From contig NZ_VCHQ01000024.1 of NCBI RefSeq assembly GCF_005860775.1, positions 1 to 64,000 on the forward strand: DNA of 64,000 nucleotides. The letters are read 5' to 3'. A model generated the notes under the pieces. It worked only from the letters and a program-made list of their open reading frames with translations, had not been told where the DNA came from and did not search any database. Both the position numbers and the translations under genes were made by a program. This document shows, piece by piece, positions 9,969-19,597 of the stretch. Numbering within the stretch: position 1 is the first letter of the stretch; every line of letters starts with the position of its first letter. The DNA is from Klebsiella indica. Lineage in GTDB: Bacteria > Pseudomonadota > Gammaproteobacteria > Enterobacterales > Enterobacteriaceae.

Positions 9969-10032
9969 AAAGCCGCCTTCCGGCGGCTTTGAATAGAGGA
10001 AACGTAATCATGCCGCCTGTTATACAGGCAGC
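9969..10032 (-). promoter_or_regulatory. transcription attenuator of trpS2
   Basis: Read on the minus strand, the leader contains four pairing segments. Segment 1 (GCTGCCTGT, 10024-10032) overlaps the last codons of the leader peptide just after its two Trp codons. Segment 2 (ACAGGCGGC, 10012-10020) can pair with segment 1 over 9 bp. Segments 3 and 4 (AAAGCCGCC and GGCGGCTTT, 9969-9990) form the terminator hairpin. Segment 2 can instead pair with segment 3 through GGCGGC/GCCGCC. A ribosome stalled on the Trp codons would mask segment 1 and favour the 2:3 antiterminator, as in trpL. The T tract after the hairpin (GCTGTTTCTG) is weak. Confidence 0.75.
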
Positions 10033-10073
10033 CACCAACGACGCGAGTAGGCAACGACAACGTTTCTGTTCAT
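10020..10073 (-). CDS. trpS2 leader peptide with tandem Trp codons
   Basis: This 17-codon frame (MNRNVVVAYSRRWWLPV) starts with ATG 10073 behind the Shine-Dalgarno-like AGGATAA. It has two adjacent Trp codons at positions 13 and 14, followed by three more codons and TAA. Two tandem Trp codons in such a short peptide are strongly non-random. They sit exactly where segment 1 of the attenuator begins. The likely function is to sense charged tRNA-Trp for trpS2. Confidence 0.78.
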   Translation of the reverse strand: MNRNVVVAYSRRWWLPV

Positions 10074-10122
10074 AACGGTTATCCTGCCACGAAAAGTGAG
10101 GGCAGTAAAAGCAGTTTTTCAC

Positions 10123-11367
10123 TTAGCGATAAACCGGCATCAGGTTAACGCTGGATAAAATATGAATTAGCGCGTTGACGCCGCCGAAGCATAAGATCAG
10201 CAGAATCATGGCATTACCGCCCCATACCCGATAGTTTGGGCTGCCGAAACGCCGACGTGAGGCACGCGCCAGCAGAGCAGGTACGATAGCTGCCCAGACG
10301 GTGGCGGCAAGACCAGCGAAGCCGATGGCATAGATAAAACCGTTTGGCCACAGCAGTCCGCCGACGATTGGCGGCAGAAAGGTGACCAGCGCGGTTTTAA
10401 AACGTCCCAGTCGACTATCGTTAAACTTAAACAGATCCGCCAGATAATCAAACAGGCCGAGAGTCACGCCAAGGAACGAACTGGCGACGGCGAAGTTGGA
10501 AAAAACGGTCAGGAGTAAATCCAGCGTCGAACTGTTCAGCAGACCGCTTAAGGTTTGCACCAGTACATCGATATTGCCGCCTTTCGCGGCGATATCGATA
10601 AACGCCGGGCGCGGAATATTGCCCATAGTGCCCACCAGCCAGATAATATACAGCACCAGTGCCATCAGCGTACCGAACAGCAGGCAGCGGCGAATGATGA
10701 GCGGGTCTTTACCGTAGTATTTCATCAGGCTGGGGACGTTGCCGTGATAGCCAAATGATGCCAGGCAGAACGGCAGCGTCATTAGAACATAAGGCAGATA
10801 CGTCGCATTGGCTTCCGAGCGGTTGAACAGAATGGCGGGTTCAACATGCCACATCAGGCCGCCAAAGGTCATAAAGAAGGTTATAATTTTGGCACCCAGA
10901 ACGATGGTGGTCATCCGGCATACCGCTCTGGTACTGAGCCAGACAATAAAGGCGACCACCAGCGCGAACCCCAGGCCGCCTAAGCGCGCTGGTACAGCGA
11001 GATTTATTTGCGCGAAAGTATGCTGAATAACTGAACCGCTGGCGGAAATATAGGCGTAGGTCAAAATATATAATACAAAAGCGACGGTCGCACCATTAAT
11101 AATATTCCAACCGTTTCCCAGTAAATCTTTGGTAATTGTGTCGAAGCTGGCGCCAATATGATAATTCAGATTCGCTTCCAGGATCATTAATCCGGAGTGA
11201 AGCATACAAAACCAGGTTAATATGAGCGCCAGCAGCGACCAAAAAAACCAGGCTCCGGACATCACCACTGGTAAAGAGAACATACCCGCGCCAATAATTG
11301 TACCGCCAATGATCATCGCTCCGCCAATGAGCGATGGCGTATTTTTTGTAACCGATAATGTAGCCAT
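10123..11367 (-). CDS. tryptophan permease, Mtr type
   Basis: This 414-residue inner-membrane amino acid/proton symporter of the aromatic permease (HAAAP) family has about 11 helices. The N-terminal [20 protein letters not shown] and the internal [18 protein letters not shown] match my memory of Mtr more closely than E. coli TnaB. It occupies the tnaB position, downstream of tnaA on the same strand, and should supply tryptophan for indole formation. The gap to tnaA (139 bp) holds a GC-rich hairpin. A GAGGAA box precedes the ATG. The symbol could be mtr or tnaB; the context favours a tnaB role. Confidence 0.88.
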   Translation of the reverse strand: MATLSVTKNTPSLIGGAMIIGGTIIGAGMFSLPVVMSGAWFFWSLLALILTWFCMLHSGLMILEANLNYHIGASFDTITKDLLGNGWNIINGATVAFVLYILTYAYISASGSVIQHTFAQINLAVPARLGGLGFALVVAFIVWLSTRAVCRMTTIVLGAKIITFFMTFGGLMWHVEPAILFNRSEANATYLPYVLMTLPFCLASFGYHGNVPSLMKYYGKDPLIIRRCLLFGTLMALVLYIIWLVGTMGNIPRPAFIDIAAKGGNIDVLVQTLSGLLNSSTLDLLLTVFSNFAVASSFLGVTLGLFDYLADLFKFNDSRLGRFKTALVTFLPPIVGGLLWPNGFIYAIGFAGLAATVWAAIVPALLARASRRRFGSPNYRVWGGNAMILLILCFGGVNALIHILSSVNLMPVYR

Positions 11368-11474
11368 AAGGTGTATTCCTCATGCGGCTATATTTATTAA
11401 ATAACAGGCTGCGCAAACAGCTACCCGGACGCAACCCGAGTGATTGAGGGTATTGGTACTGACTTGTGATTAAA

Positions 11475-11497
11475 GGCGCTCCCGTTGCGGGAGCGCT
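11475..11497 (-). terminator. hairpin between tnaA and the permease
   Basis: On the minus strand, GCGCTCCCG and CGGGAGCGC with a CAA loop form a strong stem. It is followed by CTTTAATC, a poor T tract. It may partly reduce transcription into the permease gene or stabilise the tnaA message end. Full termination is unlikely because the gene order is that of an operon. Confidence 0.5.
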
Positions 11498-11506
11498 ATG
11501 GGGAGG

Positions 11507-12895
<1,389 letters not shown>

Positions 12896-13017
12896 TTATT
12901 TTCTCCATGGGAATGCTGTGCCGCGTTTAGTTATCTGGCGACAAATAACAGGCGCGACAAATAACGACTAAACGCAGTAATAAATTAATTTTTCAGAGAG
13001 TAAGCAGCAGCGGAGAA

Positions 13018-13113
13018 TTAACGAGGGAAGTCGTTGGTGATGCGGTGATCCAAATTATACCAGTCGTCCAGGCCACCCTGGGCGATGAGACGATAAATCG
13101 ATTTAGGTATCAT
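13018..13113 (-). CDS. tnaC: tryptophanase operon leader peptide TnaC
   Basis: This is a 31-codon frame upstream of tnaA, preceded by AAGAGGA. Its end reads WYNLDHRITNDFPR. Set against E. coli TnaC, Trp12-x3-Asp16-x7-Pro24 is kept exactly: W, three residues, D, seven residues, P. These residues stall the ribosome when free tryptophan is high and so block Rho. Unlike E. coli, one Arg follows the critical Pro before TAA; Proteus TnaC also has residues after its Pro. The rest of the peptide is unlike E. coli. It overlaps no other gene. Confidence 0.85.
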   Translation of the reverse strand: MIPKSIYRLIAQGGLDDWYNLDHRITNDFPR

Positions 13114-13147
13114 TACATCGTCCTCTTGTTGGTTAAAGGGTGTAATC

Positions 13148-13189
13148 AAAATAGGGAAAAAGGAAAAAATAACCGCGATTGAAATCACA
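13148..13189 (-). promoter_or_regulatory. putative CRP-dependent tna promoter
   Basis: On the minus strand, TGTGATTTCAATCGCG (13174-13189) has one perfect CRP half site (TGTGA) and one degraded half. A possible -10 box TATTTT lies at 13148-13153, which puts the CRP centre about 40 bp before the predicted start (class II spacing). The tna operon of E. coli needs CRP-cAMP, so a site here is expected. The exact positions are inferred. Confidence 0.45.
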
Positions 13190-13449
13190 AAATGTTATTT
13201 ATCGATAAGCACAGTGACAAACTTTGACATTCATCGTGTTTCTAGCAGCTTTGATTATCTGGTTGGTTCGTTATGGTTTTTTATTTCTTTGATTGCGGTT
13301 GTATGTATTATTTAGTGTATATGTTCAAAAAATAATTCGGGTCGCCCTCGGCTACGGTGACCCGGCTCATCCCTGAGCCTTGCCTTTTTGAGGCCAGCAC
13401 AAGCGTTGTGCAAACGGTTAATCGTTTTGTCCTGCAACTTGCAGAAAGA
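13190..13449. other. intergenic region upstream of tna with repeat debris
   Basis: This 260-bp stretch holds no ORF I can support. From about 13336 it contains hairpins (GGGTCGCC with GGTGACCC, and GGCTCATCCCTGAGCC followed by TTGCCTTTTT). It then has AAACGGTTAATCGTTTTGTCCTGCAACTT at 13410-13442. That last part nearly matches the right end of the larger repeat at 22420-22668 (AAAACGGTTATCGTTTGTCC, TGCAACTCG), so it looks like a truncated copy. Confidence 0.5.
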
Positions 13450-14232
13450 TCACTTGTGGCTGAGATGAATGCTAAGGCCGCTTTCTCCCGGCGCCAGTTC
13501 CGGGCGCAGCGTTAACGACGGGATCAGATAGTCGCCCTGATTCTGGCGGCGGAAGGGAATCGGAGCGGTTTCGGATAACGTATCCAGCCGTCGGGCCAGT
13601 TCCTCGCACAATGTGGCGAAGCGTGAATCGTCTATTTTATTTGTACGGTAAAATACCAGCGGTGGCAGTACGTCGAAGCCAGGATAGAACAGGATTCCGT
13701 GCTGAATAGGGAACAGGATGTCGTCGATAGAGCCGTTAATCCCCCGAGACGAGTAGTGCTCCGCCCACCCTCCAGCGGTAACGATCAGCATCGCCCGTTT
13801 GCCCGCGAACGTCCCTTCACCGTAGCGATCGCCCCAGTGTTTTTCGTTGTGCTCGCCGACGCCGTAGGCAAACCCGTAAGCGTAGACCCGGTCAATCCAG
13901 CCTTTCATGATAGCGGGCATAGAAAACCACCACAGCGGAAACTGAAAAATCACCGTATCGGCCCACAGTAGCTTCTCTTGTTCGCGAACGATATCCTCGC
14001 GTTGTGTACCATGAGCGAAGGCGTATTGCGAATCCAGCGTCGCTCGCCAGCACGCCCCCACCGGCGGGGCGCTGCTGTCATCGGCATCAAATCCGGCCTT
14101 CCAGCGCATGGCGTAAAGATCGGAAACCTGAACTTCGTGACCGGCATTGTGCAGACGCTGCACGGCAAAATCTTTCAACGCGCCGTTAAGGGAACGCGGT
14201 TCAGGATGGGCATAAACCAGTAACACATTCAT
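13450..14232 (-). CDS. NAD(P)H:quinone oxidoreductase, flavodoxin-like
   Basis: This 260-residue flavoprotein of the Flavodoxin_2 / NQO1 family should reduce quinones or similar electrophiles by two electrons. It starts with MNVLLVYAHPEPRSLNGAL, the FMN/FAD phosphate loop. It continues with FQFPLWWFSMPAIMKGWIDRV, a hallmark of the family, and TAGGWAEHYSS. The ATG at 14232 has AGAGGT 7 nt upstream; a GTG three codons earlier is less likely. It is divergent from a LysR gene 87 bp away, which probably controls it. Confidence 0.88.
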   Translation of the reverse strand: MNVLLVYAHPEPRSLNGALKDFAVQRLHNAGHEVQVSDLYAMRWKAGFDADDSSAPPVGACWRATLDSQYAFAHGTQREDIVREQEKLLWADTVIFQFPLWWFSMPAIMKGWIDRVYAYGFAYGVGEHNEKHWGDRYGEGTFAGKRAMLIVTAGGWAEHYSSRGINGSIDDILFPIQHGILFYPGFDVLPPLVFYRTNKIDDSRFATLCEELARRLDTLSETAPIPFRRQNQGDYLIPSLTLRPELAPGESGLSIHLSHK

Positions 14233-14284
14233 TGAGAGCACCTCTGAGCAATGGAGAACTGCAGAGTAGAGTGGCTGGCGTTAT

Positions 14285-14301
14285 AGTAAAAATGAATTAC
14301 T
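14285..14301. promoter_or_regulatory. candidate LysR operator
   Basis: AGTAA, 7 bp, TTACT forms a dyad in the short gap between the divergent quinone reductase and LysR genes. LysR regulators typically bind such interrupted dyads in a shared promoter. This is a visual candidate only. Confidence 0.35.
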
Positions 14302-14319
14302 TTAATAACAGGTATAGTT

Positions 14320-15228
14320 ATGTCTAATCTCCAGCGTCTGGATCTTAATCTGCTCCGCACTCTTGATGTCCTGCTCAGTGAAAATAATGTGACCCGTGCG
14401 GCGCAGCGCCTTAATTTGTCGCAGCCGTCGGTTAGCGTGCAACTGGCAAGGTTGCGTGAAATATTTGCCGATCCTCTGCTGCTGCCTGGGCCGCGGGGTA
14501 TGCAGCCCACCGCTCGCGCCGATGAACTACGCGGTCCTCTGCGCGATGCGCTACTGGCGCTGGAGCTGGCAGTGACGCCAGCTCAGGGGTTTGATCCGCA
14601 GACAGCGGTGCAGACCTGGCGAGTGGCGGCGACGGACTATATGGCATCGGCAATTTTGCTACCGGTGATTAATGCGCTGCGAATTGCTTCCCCGCTCAGT
14701 CGTCTGGCGGTATACAGGCTGCAACCTTCCCGGCTGATACAGCAGGCGGAGCGAGATGAAGTGGATCTGTTTTTTCATACTCACGATGGCGCGCCGCCGG
14801 GACTACATCAGCGTTTGTTGTTTCGTGAGCGCTACGTGCTGGCGGGCAGAGTGGGGCATTGGGCTCTGCAATCTGCGTTAAGCCTGGAACAGTTCTGCCA
14901 GCTGGAACAGGTGATTGTCTCGCCGGAAGGCGGAGGATTCAGCGCCGCGACTGATAGCGCACTGGCCAACCTGGGGCTAACCCGCCGGGTTGTGCTTTCT
15001 GTGCCACATTTTCTGTTTATGCTGGAAACCCTGCGCAATAGCGAGCTGGTGGCGGTGCTGCCGGAACGGCTGGTCCGTGGCGCTGGCGGCCTGACGGTGG
15101 TCGAACCGCCGCTGGCGGTGGCGGGATTTGATATGCTGATGCTGTGGCATGAACGCTGGCACCGTGACCCGGCGCATCGGTGGCTACGTCAGCAAATCGT
15201 GATGTCATTAGAGGATAAGCCATGTTAA
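14320..15228 (+). CDS. LysR-family transcriptional regulator
   Basis: This 302-residue DNA-binding regulator has an N-terminal winged helix-turn-helix (residues 8-65, [20 protein letters not shown]). A periplasmic-binding-like effector domain follows. The opening [16 protein letters not shown] is of the NodD/NahR-like subgroup. It is divergent from a quinone reductase and overlaps fosA (ATGTTAA), so it is transcribed with fosA. The LysR-fosA order also occurs on Klebsiella chromosomes. Its likely target is the quinone reductase promoter. Confidence 0.88.
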   Translation: MSNLQRLDLNLLRTLDVLLSENNVTRAAQRLNLSQPSVSVQLARLREIFADPLLLPGPRGMQPTARADELRGPLRDALLALELAVTPAQGFDPQTAVQTWRVAATDYMASAILLPVINALRIASPLSRLAVYRLQPSRLIQQAERDEVDLFFHTHDGAPPGLHQRLLFRERYVLAGRVGHWALQSALSLEQFCQLEQVIVSPEGGGFSAATDSALANLGLTRRVVLSVPHFLFMLETLRNSELVAVLPERLVRGAGGLTVVEPPLAVAGFDMLMLWHERWHRDPAHRWLRQQIVMSLEDKPC

Positions 15229-15641
15229 GCGGATTGAATCATCTGACCCTGGCAGTCAGCCAACTGGCACCAGCCATTATGTTTTATCAGCAGCTTCTGG
15301 GTATGAGATTGCACGCGACGTGGGATACCGGTGCGTATCTCTCCTGCGGCGATCTCTGGCTGTGTCTGTCGCTGGATCCGCAACGGCGCGTTCCCCCGCC
15401 GGAGGAAAGCGACTACACACATTATGCGTTTAGCATAGCGGAAGAGGATTTTGCCCGCTTTGCCGCCCGCCTCGAGGTTGCTGGCGTGGCGGTATGGAAG
15501 GTGAATAAAAGCGAAGGGGCATCGCACTACTTCCTCGATCCAGACGGTCACAAGCTGGAGTTGCACGTTGGCGATCTCGCCAGGCGTCTGGCGTCCTGCC
15601 GGGAGAAACCCTATAAGGGGATGGTGTTTTTTGGGGAGTGA
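15222..15641 (+). CDS. fosA: fosfomycin-glutathione transferase FosA
   Basis: This 139-residue metalloenzyme of the glyoxalase/VOC fold adds glutathione to fosfomycin. It closely matches chromosomal FosA of Klebsiella as I recall it. It has the metal ligands His7 (GLNHLTLAV), His67 (DYTHYAFS) and Glu113 (HKLELHVG), and a potassium loop SEGASHY. Its ATG overlaps the stop of the preceding lysR gene. No mobile element flanks it, so it looks like an intrinsic chromosomal gene. Activity against fosfomycin is inferred from the intact residues. Confidence 0.92.
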   Translation: MLSGLNHLTLAVSQLAPAIMFYQQLLGMRLHATWDTGAYLSCGDLWLCLSLDPQRRVPPPEESDYTHYAFSIAEEDFARFAARLEVAGVAVWKVNKSEGASHYFLDPDGHKLELHVGDLARRLASCREKPYKGMVFFGE

Positions 15642-15880
15642 ATGAGGCAACATTTTTTCCGAAGACGCTGCCTGGTGCACCGGGTGAGGGATACTATAGA
15701 TTTTATCACTCTGGCGACCACTCTATTGCTAGAGTAACCGTTGCTCGCGGTTGCACCATCACCTCTCAATGCTTTTCAACCGGCAGCAGGATATTGTCGA
15801 TTCGCCAGCAATTTTTGTATTGGATTTTCATGTGACACCGTGCGACAGCGCGCAATATGGTTTACGTTTCATCAGTGAAC

Positions 15881-16795
15881 TCAGGTCGTCAGCGCCCGCT
15901 GCGCATCACGAAAAGCGTTATGCAATAGTCGCCACATATGATGGGCTGCGGGTGAAAACCGACGGTCGGAGTTGCGTAATAAGTGGCATTGGGCGCTACT
16001 GGCGATAGGATGGTCGATGGGGATCGCGGTCAGTATGCCATGGGCGATGGCTTCCCGGGCGGCATATTCGGTCATAAACGAGATCCCCAGACCAGCCTGG
16101 CTCAGGCTCATGGCGGTTGAAAAGAGGTTACAGCGATAAGCGGGATGAAACTGTAGTCCGGCGGTTTTAAACATGGCGTTCATATGGCGCTGGAGACCGA
16201 AGCTTTCGGTTAGCGCGATCAGGCGATATTGGGTTAACTCGTCAATCGTGACGATAGACTGCGTCGCTATGGGATGCTGCGGAGATACGACCGCGCAGAT
16301 AGGCCCCCACTGAAAGCTGTGGCGTTTCAGCTCCGGGTTGCCGATGGGGCCGAAGGCCACTGCCATATCCGCTTCGCCGCTGGCGATATCATTAAGCATC
16401 TCCTGCATGCTGCTGACGATAATATCGACGAACACGTTCGGCCAGGATTGAGAGAAGGTGCTCATCACCGATTCAATAAAGGTGGTGACCAGTCCTCCGC
16501 CAATCCTCACCGATATACTCCCGCCGCGCATGTGGCGTAAATCCTTTAGATGGCTTTCCAGTTTTTCTCGTCGCTGGCGGCTTTCGCAGTAATCCTCCGC
16601 CAGCAGACGCCCCGCTTCGGTAAGCACGACATTGCGCCCCCGGCGCTCCAGCAAAGGCAGTTCCAGCGCTCGCTCCAGTTGTGCTATCTGGCGGCTAATG
16701 ACCGACGGATTGATCCCCAGAATATCGGCTGCCCGCCGAATACCTCCCTGAATACCGACTTCATACAGATAGCTCATGGGCTTCTCGTGTAACAT
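15881..16795 (-). CDS. LysR-family regulator, divergent from yjiHG
   Basis: This 304-residue regulator has an N-terminal helix-turn-helix (GGIRRAADILGINPSVISRQ) and a C-terminal effector domain. Shine-Dalgarno AAAGGAG lies 9 nt before the ATG. It is divergent from the yjiH-yjiG-M20 peptidase operon, 365 bp away, and most likely controls it. A perfect 8-bp-arm palindrome just upstream of its start suggests autoregulation. It does not match HypT/YjiE of E. coli, which occupies a comparable neighbourhood there. Confidence 0.85.
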   Translation of the reverse strand: MLHEKPMSYLYEVGIQGGIRRAADILGINPSVISRQIAQLERALELPLLERRGRNVVLTEAGRLLAEDYCESRQRREKLESHLKDLRHMRGGSISVRIGGGLVTTFIESVMSTFSQSWPNVFVDIIVSSMQEMLNDIASGEADMAVAFGPIGNPELKRHSFQWGPICAVVSPQHPIATQSIVTIDELTQYRLIALTESFGLQRHMNAMFKTAGLQFHPAYRCNLFSTAMSLSQAGLGISFMTEYAAREAIAHGILTAIPIDHPIASSAQCHLLRNSDRRFSPAAHHMWRLLHNAFRDAQRALTT

Positions 16796-17160
16796 CGTTT
16801 CTCACTCCTTTGTTGACCTAAAGTCAACAATAACACCCTTTAGCAGGCATTTATCATCCTGTCTGGTTATAGATAATCGTTATTCGGACAAAAAACAGGA
16901 ATGGAGGAAAATGCGGGGCGGATAAGACAGCGATACTAATCAGATAACCCAATTATGGGTGCTGATGAATAAGGTATTTATATAAAATAAATAAGATGAA
17001 TAAGGTTTTGGTATGTCTGCCAGCCTCTTTTAAAAAAGGAAAGCCTTAGTTATCTATGGATGTTATTTCGTCAAAATAATAAGCCAGAAGAATAATAAAT
17101 TGACAATATTGCACATTACATACAATCGGACAGATATTCCATGATGTGAGAGGATTGGGT
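16796..17160. other. divergent promoter region lysR / yjiH
   Basis: This 365-bp non-coding stretch should contain both promoters. It becomes AT-rich from about 16970. It holds the palindrome at 16810-16830 (separate entry) and no supported ORF. AGAGG at 17149-17153 is the ribosome-binding site of yjiH. Confidence 0.5.
16810..16830. promoter_or_regulatory. perfect palindrome at the lysR start, candidate operator
   Basis: TTGTTGAC, CTAAA, GTCAACAA is a perfect dyad with 8-bp arms and a 5-bp centre. It lies 15-35 bp upstream of the LysR start codon and includes a T-N11-A core as LysR sites do. Binding here would repress the regulator's own gene. Confidence 0.55.
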
Positions 17161-17844
17161 ATGAGTGAAAATAAAACGTTGGAATGTTCCTCCAACGATA
17201 CAACAAATGAATGGAAAGTAGGGCCTGGCGCCTGGATTTCGCTGGTAATCGTATTATTGGTTTTCTCAGGGTTATTTTTTAAAGTTGAAGGGATGGCCTG
17301 GTTGGGGGCTTTTGACTTCACCACGCTTGGCGGCGCGTTTGGGACCATGAAAACGCCAGAAACCAACTCTTTTATCGGCAGTGGTGGGATCAGCGCGAAG
17401 GCCGGGTTTTTATTTGCCCTGTCACTGGTACCGACGGTAATGCTGGCGCTGGGGCTGCTGGAAATATTTACTCACTACGGCGCGATCCGCGCGGCGCATA
17501 AGCTGCTGACACCGCTATTACGTCCGCTGTTGGGTATTCCGGGGTACACCGGTCTGGCCTTAATTACCGATCTACAGAGCACCGATGCCGGTGCGGCGTT
17601 AACGAAAGAGTTGTATGACAGCAAAAAAATTAACCGCAAAGATGTGGTGATTATGGGGGCCTGGCAATATTCCGGCGCGGGCCTGATTAATAACTATTTC
17701 TCTATTGGTTCGGCGCTGTTCGCATCGTTAACGATCCCCATTATTATCCCGCTGCTTTTAATGTTTGTCCTGAAATTTGTTGGCGCAGTAATCGTCCGTA
17801 TGGTTTTGAATACTGCCTATAAAGGAGATTTTGACAATGAGTAA
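17161..17844 (+). CDS. yjiH: YjiH inner-membrane protein (nucleoside recognition/Gate domain)
   Basis: This 227-residue integral membrane protein has several hydrophobic helices and the Gate-domain segment GIPGYTGLALITDLQSTDAG. It is the partner of YjiG; together they resemble the two halves of SpmA/SpmB-type transport proteins. AGAGG 7 nt upstream supports ATG 17161 rather than the GTG five codons earlier. Its end overlaps yjiG. The transported compound is unknown; the following M20 hydrolase suggests an acylated amino acid or peptide. Confidence 0.88.
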   Translation: MSENKTLECSSNDTTNEWKVGPGAWISLVIVLLVFSGLFFKVEGMAWLGAFDFTTLGGAFGTMKTPETNSFIGSGGISAKAGFLFALSLVPTVMLALGLLEIFTHYGAIRAAHKLLTPLLRPLLGIPGYTGLALITDLQSTDAGAALTKELYDSKKINRKDVVIMGAWQYSGAGLINNYFSIGSALFASLTIPIIIPLLLMFVLKFVGAVIVRMVLNTAYKGDFDNE

Positions 17845-18304
17845 TTCGGCAAAAGTCGCCAGTAATCCGTTCGATATTTTTGTTATTGGCGCACGGAAAG
17901 GATTTAATATCGCCATCAACAATCTGATGCCGAATGTATTAATGGCCTACGTCATTGCCGAAATGCTTAACTTGCTCGGCGTGATGCAGATAATAGGCCA
18001 TCTTTGCGCGCCGCTGATGGGGCTGTTTGGCCTGCCTGGCGAAGCGATTACCGTTCTGCTGACCTCCTGGCTTTCCGCTTCCGCGGGGACCGGTGTGGCG
18101 GTGAGCCTGCTGAGCAAAGGTACCCTCAATGTGACAGATATCACTATCCTGATCCCGGCGATTTTTCTGATGGGCTCGCAGCTCCAGTACATGGGACGGC
18201 TGCTCGGGGTGGCGGATGTACCGAAAAAATATTGGCCGCTGCTGATGGCGGTGAGCATTATCAACGCCGTTATCGCCATGCTGGTCATGCGCGTGATTGC
18301 ATAA
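17837..18304 (+). CDS. yjiG: YjiG inner-membrane protein
   Basis: This 155-residue membrane protein pairs with YjiH and has a second Gate-like motif (GLPGEAITVLLTSWLSASAGTG). AAAGGAG precedes the ATG, which overlaps the end of yjiH by 8 nt. E. coli YjiG is of nearly the same length. It is followed after 20 bp by an M20 amidohydrolase gene. Confidence 0.88.
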   Translation: MSNSAKVASNPFDIFVIGARKGFNIAINNLMPNVLMAYVIAEMLNLLGVMQIIGHLCAPLMGLFGLPGEAITVLLTSWLSASAGTGVAVSLLSKGTLNVTDITILIPAIFLMGSQLQYMGRLLGVADVPKKYWPLLMAVSIINAVIAMLVMRVIA

Positions 18305-18324
18305 TAAAAGACAAGGAGTAAAAC

Positions 18325-19428
18325 GTGTCGCGAACTTTAGAGCATTTCAATTATTTGCATCAAATTCCGGAATTGGGCTTTGAGGAGTACAAAACGTCGG
18401 CTTATATCGGCGATGCGCTGGAAGCTGCGGGTTTTCAGGTTTCCCGCAACGTTGGCGGCACCACCGGCATTGTTGCGCAACTGGATAGCGGCAAACCGGG
18501 GCCGGTAGTGGCGCTGCGGGCAGATATGGATGCGCTGGGCCATATTATCGGTGGTCGTTTAGAGGCCCGCCATACCTGCGGCCATGACGGGCACTCTTCG
18601 GTGGTGTTGACCGCTGCCGAAGAGATCCTCGCTGAAGGTCTGGTGAAGCGTGGGACGTTAAAAATACTTTTCCAGCCAGCTGAAGAACTGGGAACCGGGG
18701 CGATAGCGCTGACGGAAGCGGGCGTTCTGGATGATGTGGAGATGTTGTTTGGTTTCCATCTCAGGCCGCTGGAAGAGTGTCCAAAAGGGAAGGCGGTTCC
18801 GGCGATGTACTACTCCGCTTCCGCGACGGTAATGGTTGATTTCCACGGTAAAGCCGCGCATGCGGCCCGTCCTCATCTGGGCATTAACGCGCTGGATGCC
18901 GCGTCGCATGCTGTGCAGGCGGTAAACGGTATCCACCTGGCGCCTTCGCTGACCTGGAGTGCGAAAGCTACACGTTTTCTTTGCGATGCGGGAGTGACGA
19001 ATTCTGTTCCGGCTAAAGCGCACGTGTGCTGGGATCTGCGGAGCGCGGAAAATGACGGGATGGCAATGCTGAAAGAGCGCGTAGTCAGAGCGATAGAGAG
19101 CAGCGCGGCAGCTTACGGCGCCACAGTGGATATCAGGATCGTCAAAGAGATGCCTGCCGCCATTATTAATGAAGAGGCTACGGCCATTGTCAGCCAGGCG
19201 ATTCGGGAAACGTTTGGCGATGCGGGCTTAACGGAAGCGAAGAGCACGCCGGGTAGCGAAGATTTTTTCCACTATCTGCGTTTGCGCCCGGAAGTGAAAG
19301 GCGGGTTCTGGGGACTGGGCTGTAACCTGGTGCCGGGTCTGCATCACCCGGAGATGCATTTCGATCGCGAATCGCTGGCGGATGGCGTGCGGGTGTTTAA
19401 ATCTTGCATTCGTCAGGTGCTGGGTTAA
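18325..19428 (+). CDS. M20D-family amidohydrolase
   Basis: This 367-residue metallohydrolase is of the hippurate hydrolase/AbgB/IAA-amino acid hydrolase type. The metal-binding motif HTCGHDGHSS starts at residue 83. Its Cys85 is the typical M20D ligand. FQPAEELGTGA carries the catalytic Glu pair, HAARP is in the lid domain, and PGSEDFF is near the end. The start is GTG with AAGGAG 6 nt upstream. It is the last gene of yjiH-yjiG-hydrolase; E. coli has iadA (isoaspartyl dipeptidase, an unrelated fold) in this place. It probably releases an amino acid from an N-acyl or peptide substrate imported by YjiHG. Confidence 0.86.
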   Translation: MSRTLEHFNYLHQIPELGFEEYKTSAYIGDALEAAGFQVSRNVGGTTGIVAQLDSGKPGPVVALRADMDALGHIIGGRLEARHTCGHDGHSSVVLTAAEEILAEGLVKRGTLKILFQPAEELGTGAIALTEAGVLDDVEMLFGFHLRPLEECPKGKAVPAMYYSASATVMVDFHGKAAHAARPHLGINALDAASHAVQAVNGIHLAPSLTWSAKATRFLCDAGVTNSVPAKAHVCWDLRSAENDGMAMLKERVVRAIESSAAAYGATVDIRIVKEMPAAIINEEATAIVSQAIRETFGDAGLTEAKSTPGSEDFFHYLRLRPEVKGGFWGLGCNLVPGLHHPEMHFDRESLADGVRVFKSCIRQVLG

Positions 19429-19597
19429 GGGAAGCATCCGGCGATTGCGCGCGCATTTTTTCTGCTGGTAGGGTCATGGCCCTATCCTGAAGACAAAACC
19501 GTAAAATTCGGCGGTCCGCGTAAACAACGCGCCGCCGACTCATTCCGCATTGTGCGCTCTGCTGCAATGTGCGGGATGTTCTTAAGATCCCTCATGT

